Assembly (NCBI GenBank): GCA_028288775.1
Contig: JAQGHP010000789.1
Location: 1-8,114 of the forward strand
Origin: Phycisphaerales bacterium
Lineage (GTDB): Bacteria > Planctomycetota > Phycisphaerae > Tepidisphaerales > Tepidisphaeraceae
Reading direction: 5' to 3'
Length of the DNA stretch: 8,114 nt
Each line of letters opens with the position of its first letter. The first letter of the stretch is position 1. This document shows positions 6,736 through 8,114 of the stretch, piece by piece. The notes beneath the pieces are model-generated. The model was given only the letters and a program-made list of their open reading frames with translations. It did not search any database and was not told the origin of the DNA. Made by a program: the position numbers and the translations under genes.

Positions 6736-6741
6736 TCCCCC
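6736..6741 (-). promoter_or_regulatory. Candidate Shine-Dalgarno that favours the inner start of the fusion gene
   Basis: The minus strand reads GGGGGA, then 7 bases and the ATG at 6726-6728. The alternative ATG at 6750-6752 is preceded by ACGTTCC with no purine-rich site. The match is modest, so the eight-residue difference stays open. Confidence 0.45.
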
Positions 6742-6781
6742 GAGATCAGCATGGAACGTATCTTAGTGCGGGCAGCGGCAC

Positions 6782-8114
6782 TCAGGCGGCGATTTCAGGT
6801 GGCGCGGTGTCCTGCAGTTGCATGCGCCGTCGCGCGACAATGTGGTAGCGCAGGGCGTAGGCCGTGAGCAGGAGATAGGTGAGGCCAAAGACGCCGCCGT
6901 AGAGGATTAGCTGAAGCCACGACTCGGGCGGCCGCCGATTGACGACGAGTACGAGCCCGACGGAAGGGGGCACCGCCGCCGACAATACGGGCACGACTAC
7001 CTTTTTCGCGTACTCCCGCAACGGCACGCCGACCAGCCGCGAGGCGTAGACGAACTGAAAGATCCCCCGGCAGAACATTCCCGGCACCACGAATCCCACG
7101 CACACGCCGACGAGCCCCCAGTGCCCGACCAGCAGCAGCGCGAGGCAGACGGAAAGGAAGATGTCCAGCAGATTGATTTGCCCCAGCATTCGGTGGCGGT
7201 ATTGCCCGAGGATTACGCTGTAGGCGACCCACTGCGACATGGGTAGCGCTTCGCCGATGGAAAGGATGACCAGTAGTTTCCACGCGTGCTCGAGGGACGG
7301 GCCGACCCAAAGCCCGATCAGTGTCTTCCCGAGCACGATGAAAGCCACGACGCACATGACCGTCAGCGCCAGGCAGAACTTGCTCCCTTCGAGAAAGAGC
7401 GTGCGCTGGTGCGCGTGATTCTCTTCGGCGTGATTCGCGATGGCCATCGGCGTCAACACGCCGGTGGAGGCGATGAGGAAATCGCGGCCGTACCCCACCA
7501 GCCGCCCGGCGATGTTGTAGGGAGTGACCAAACCGACCCCGAGCCGCGAGCCGACGATCATCGGCGGGGCCTCACCCCCCACGATGTCCGCGGTCGCAAG
7601 CATCAAGTTCCAGAAGCCCATCCCCGCCAGCCCGCGGGCGGCGACCTTGGTCATGTGGCGGAGGCTGATGCGGAGCGTGCGGTCGAGCCTGATGGCGACG
7701 GCGGCCTTGATTGACTGCATGCCGGCCAGGGAAAGAAGCTGGATCACCCCCAGCGCAACAAGACCTCCGCCGCGTCCGACCCACCAGAATATCAGCCCCA
7801 CGCGGAGCAACGTGCCGGAGATGTCGACAATGTTGATGAGGTCGAAGCGCTGCATGGCCCAGAGCATCGCGTCGAACATGTTGAGCGGAAGCCACAGCAG
7901 AAGGTTGAGGCCCACAAGCAGCAGCGCGATGCGCGCATCCGCGGCGTACGCGGGCGGGATGTCATAAAGCCGGAAGAACACGAGCATGATTCCAATGGTT
8001 GCCAGCAGCGCCAGCACACCGCATAGGCCCAGGATGAGCATGGCCGTGTTGACGGTGGCGTTGAACCCGTCCACGTCGTTGCGCGTTTTGTGGAAGGCGA
8101 TCTGCCGGCCCACC
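6782..8114 (-). CDS. Polysaccharide flippase (Wzx-like, MOP superfamily), 5' end missing
   Basis: The frame is open from the right edge to a TGA at 6782-6784, giving 444 codons with the stop. The edge codons are not a true start: the first complete codon is a GTG inside GRQIAFHKTRNDV, which resembles the cytoplasmic loop after the second membrane helix in this superfamily, so the first one or two helices are missing. About ten further hydrophobic segments alternate with short basic loops, for example AMLILGLCGVLALLATIGIM, IALLLVGLNLLLWLPL, TVMCVVAFIVLG, LSVCLALLLVG and LILYGGVFGLTYLLL. The central PPMIVGSRLGVGLVTPYNIA followed by TGVLTPMAIANHAEE is typical of Wzx/polysaccharide-biosynthesis transporters. 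Such proteins flip undecaprenyl-linked oligosaccharides across the inner membrane. The C-terminus is short and polar. It lies 53 bp upstream of the fusion gene in the same direction and is probably co-transcribed, which supports a surface-glycan role for the whole set. The substrate is unknown. Confidence 0.87.
   Translation of the reverse strand, partial: VGRQIAFHKTRNDVDGFNATVNTAMLILGLCGVLALLATIGIMLVFFRLYDIPPAYAADARIALLLVGLNLLLWLPLNMFDAMLWAMQRFDLINIVDISGTLLRVGLIFWWVGRGGGLVALGVIQLLSLAGMQSIKAAVAIRLDRTLRISLRHMTKVAARGLAGMGFWNLMLATADIVGGEAPPMIVGSRLGVGLVTPYNIAGRLVGYGRDFLIASTGVLTPMAIANHAEENHAHQRTLFLEGSKFCLALTVMCVVAFIVLGKTLIGLWVGPSLEHAWKLLVILSIGEALPMSQWVAYSVILGQYRHRMLGQINLLDIFLSVCLALLLVGHWGLVGVCVGFVVPGMFCRGIFQFVYASRLVGVPLREYAKKVVVPVLSAAVPPSVGLVLVVNRRPPESWLQLILYGGVFGLTYLLLTAYALRYHIVARRRMQLQDTAPPEIAA

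Overview
This is a GC-rich (roughly 60-65% by eye) bacterial chromosomal segment. Six protein genes all lie on the minus strand, so transcription runs right to left. No rRNA, tRNA, CRISPR array, insertion sequence or convincing plus-strand gene was seen. In transcription order the genes are: a multispanning polysaccharide flippase (5' part missing, off the right edge); a two-domain protein with an N-terminal FemAB/CelD-like GNAT acyltransferase and a C-terminal NodB-type polysaccharide deacetylase; a stand-alone polysaccharide deacetylase; a secreted right-handed parallel beta-helix protein; a second CelD-like GNAT acyltransferase; and a JmjC/cupin-like Fe(II)-dependent oxygenase (3' part missing, off the left edge).

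Four of the five gaps are short, about 36 to 84 bp, which suggests one or two operons. The exception is the 160 bp gap at 1880-2039. It carries a REP-like double hairpin and could separate two transcription units.

The gene set fits an exopolysaccharide or cell-surface glycan locus. The flippase would move lipid-linked units across the inner membrane. The deacetylases would expose amines on amino sugars. The acyltransferases could re-acylate those or other groups. The beta-helix protein would bind, cleave or epimerise the polymer outside the cytoplasm, and the oxygenase may hydroxylate a protein or small molecule. No glycosyltransferase, polymerase or chain-length regulator is visible here; they presumably lie outside the window.

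The organism cannot be named. High GC, mostly weak Shine-Dalgarno sites, a CelD-like GNAT/deacetylase/beta-helix gene mix and a repeat built on a GCAGGCTTTCAGCCTGC-type palindrome would suit Planctomycetes or a related PVC lineage, but this is inference. The items most worth a second look are the acyltransferase-deacetylase fusion, the duplicated acyltransferase/deacetylase pairing (chemically reminiscent of NodB/NodA), and the REP-like element, whose arm differences preserve each small hairpin.
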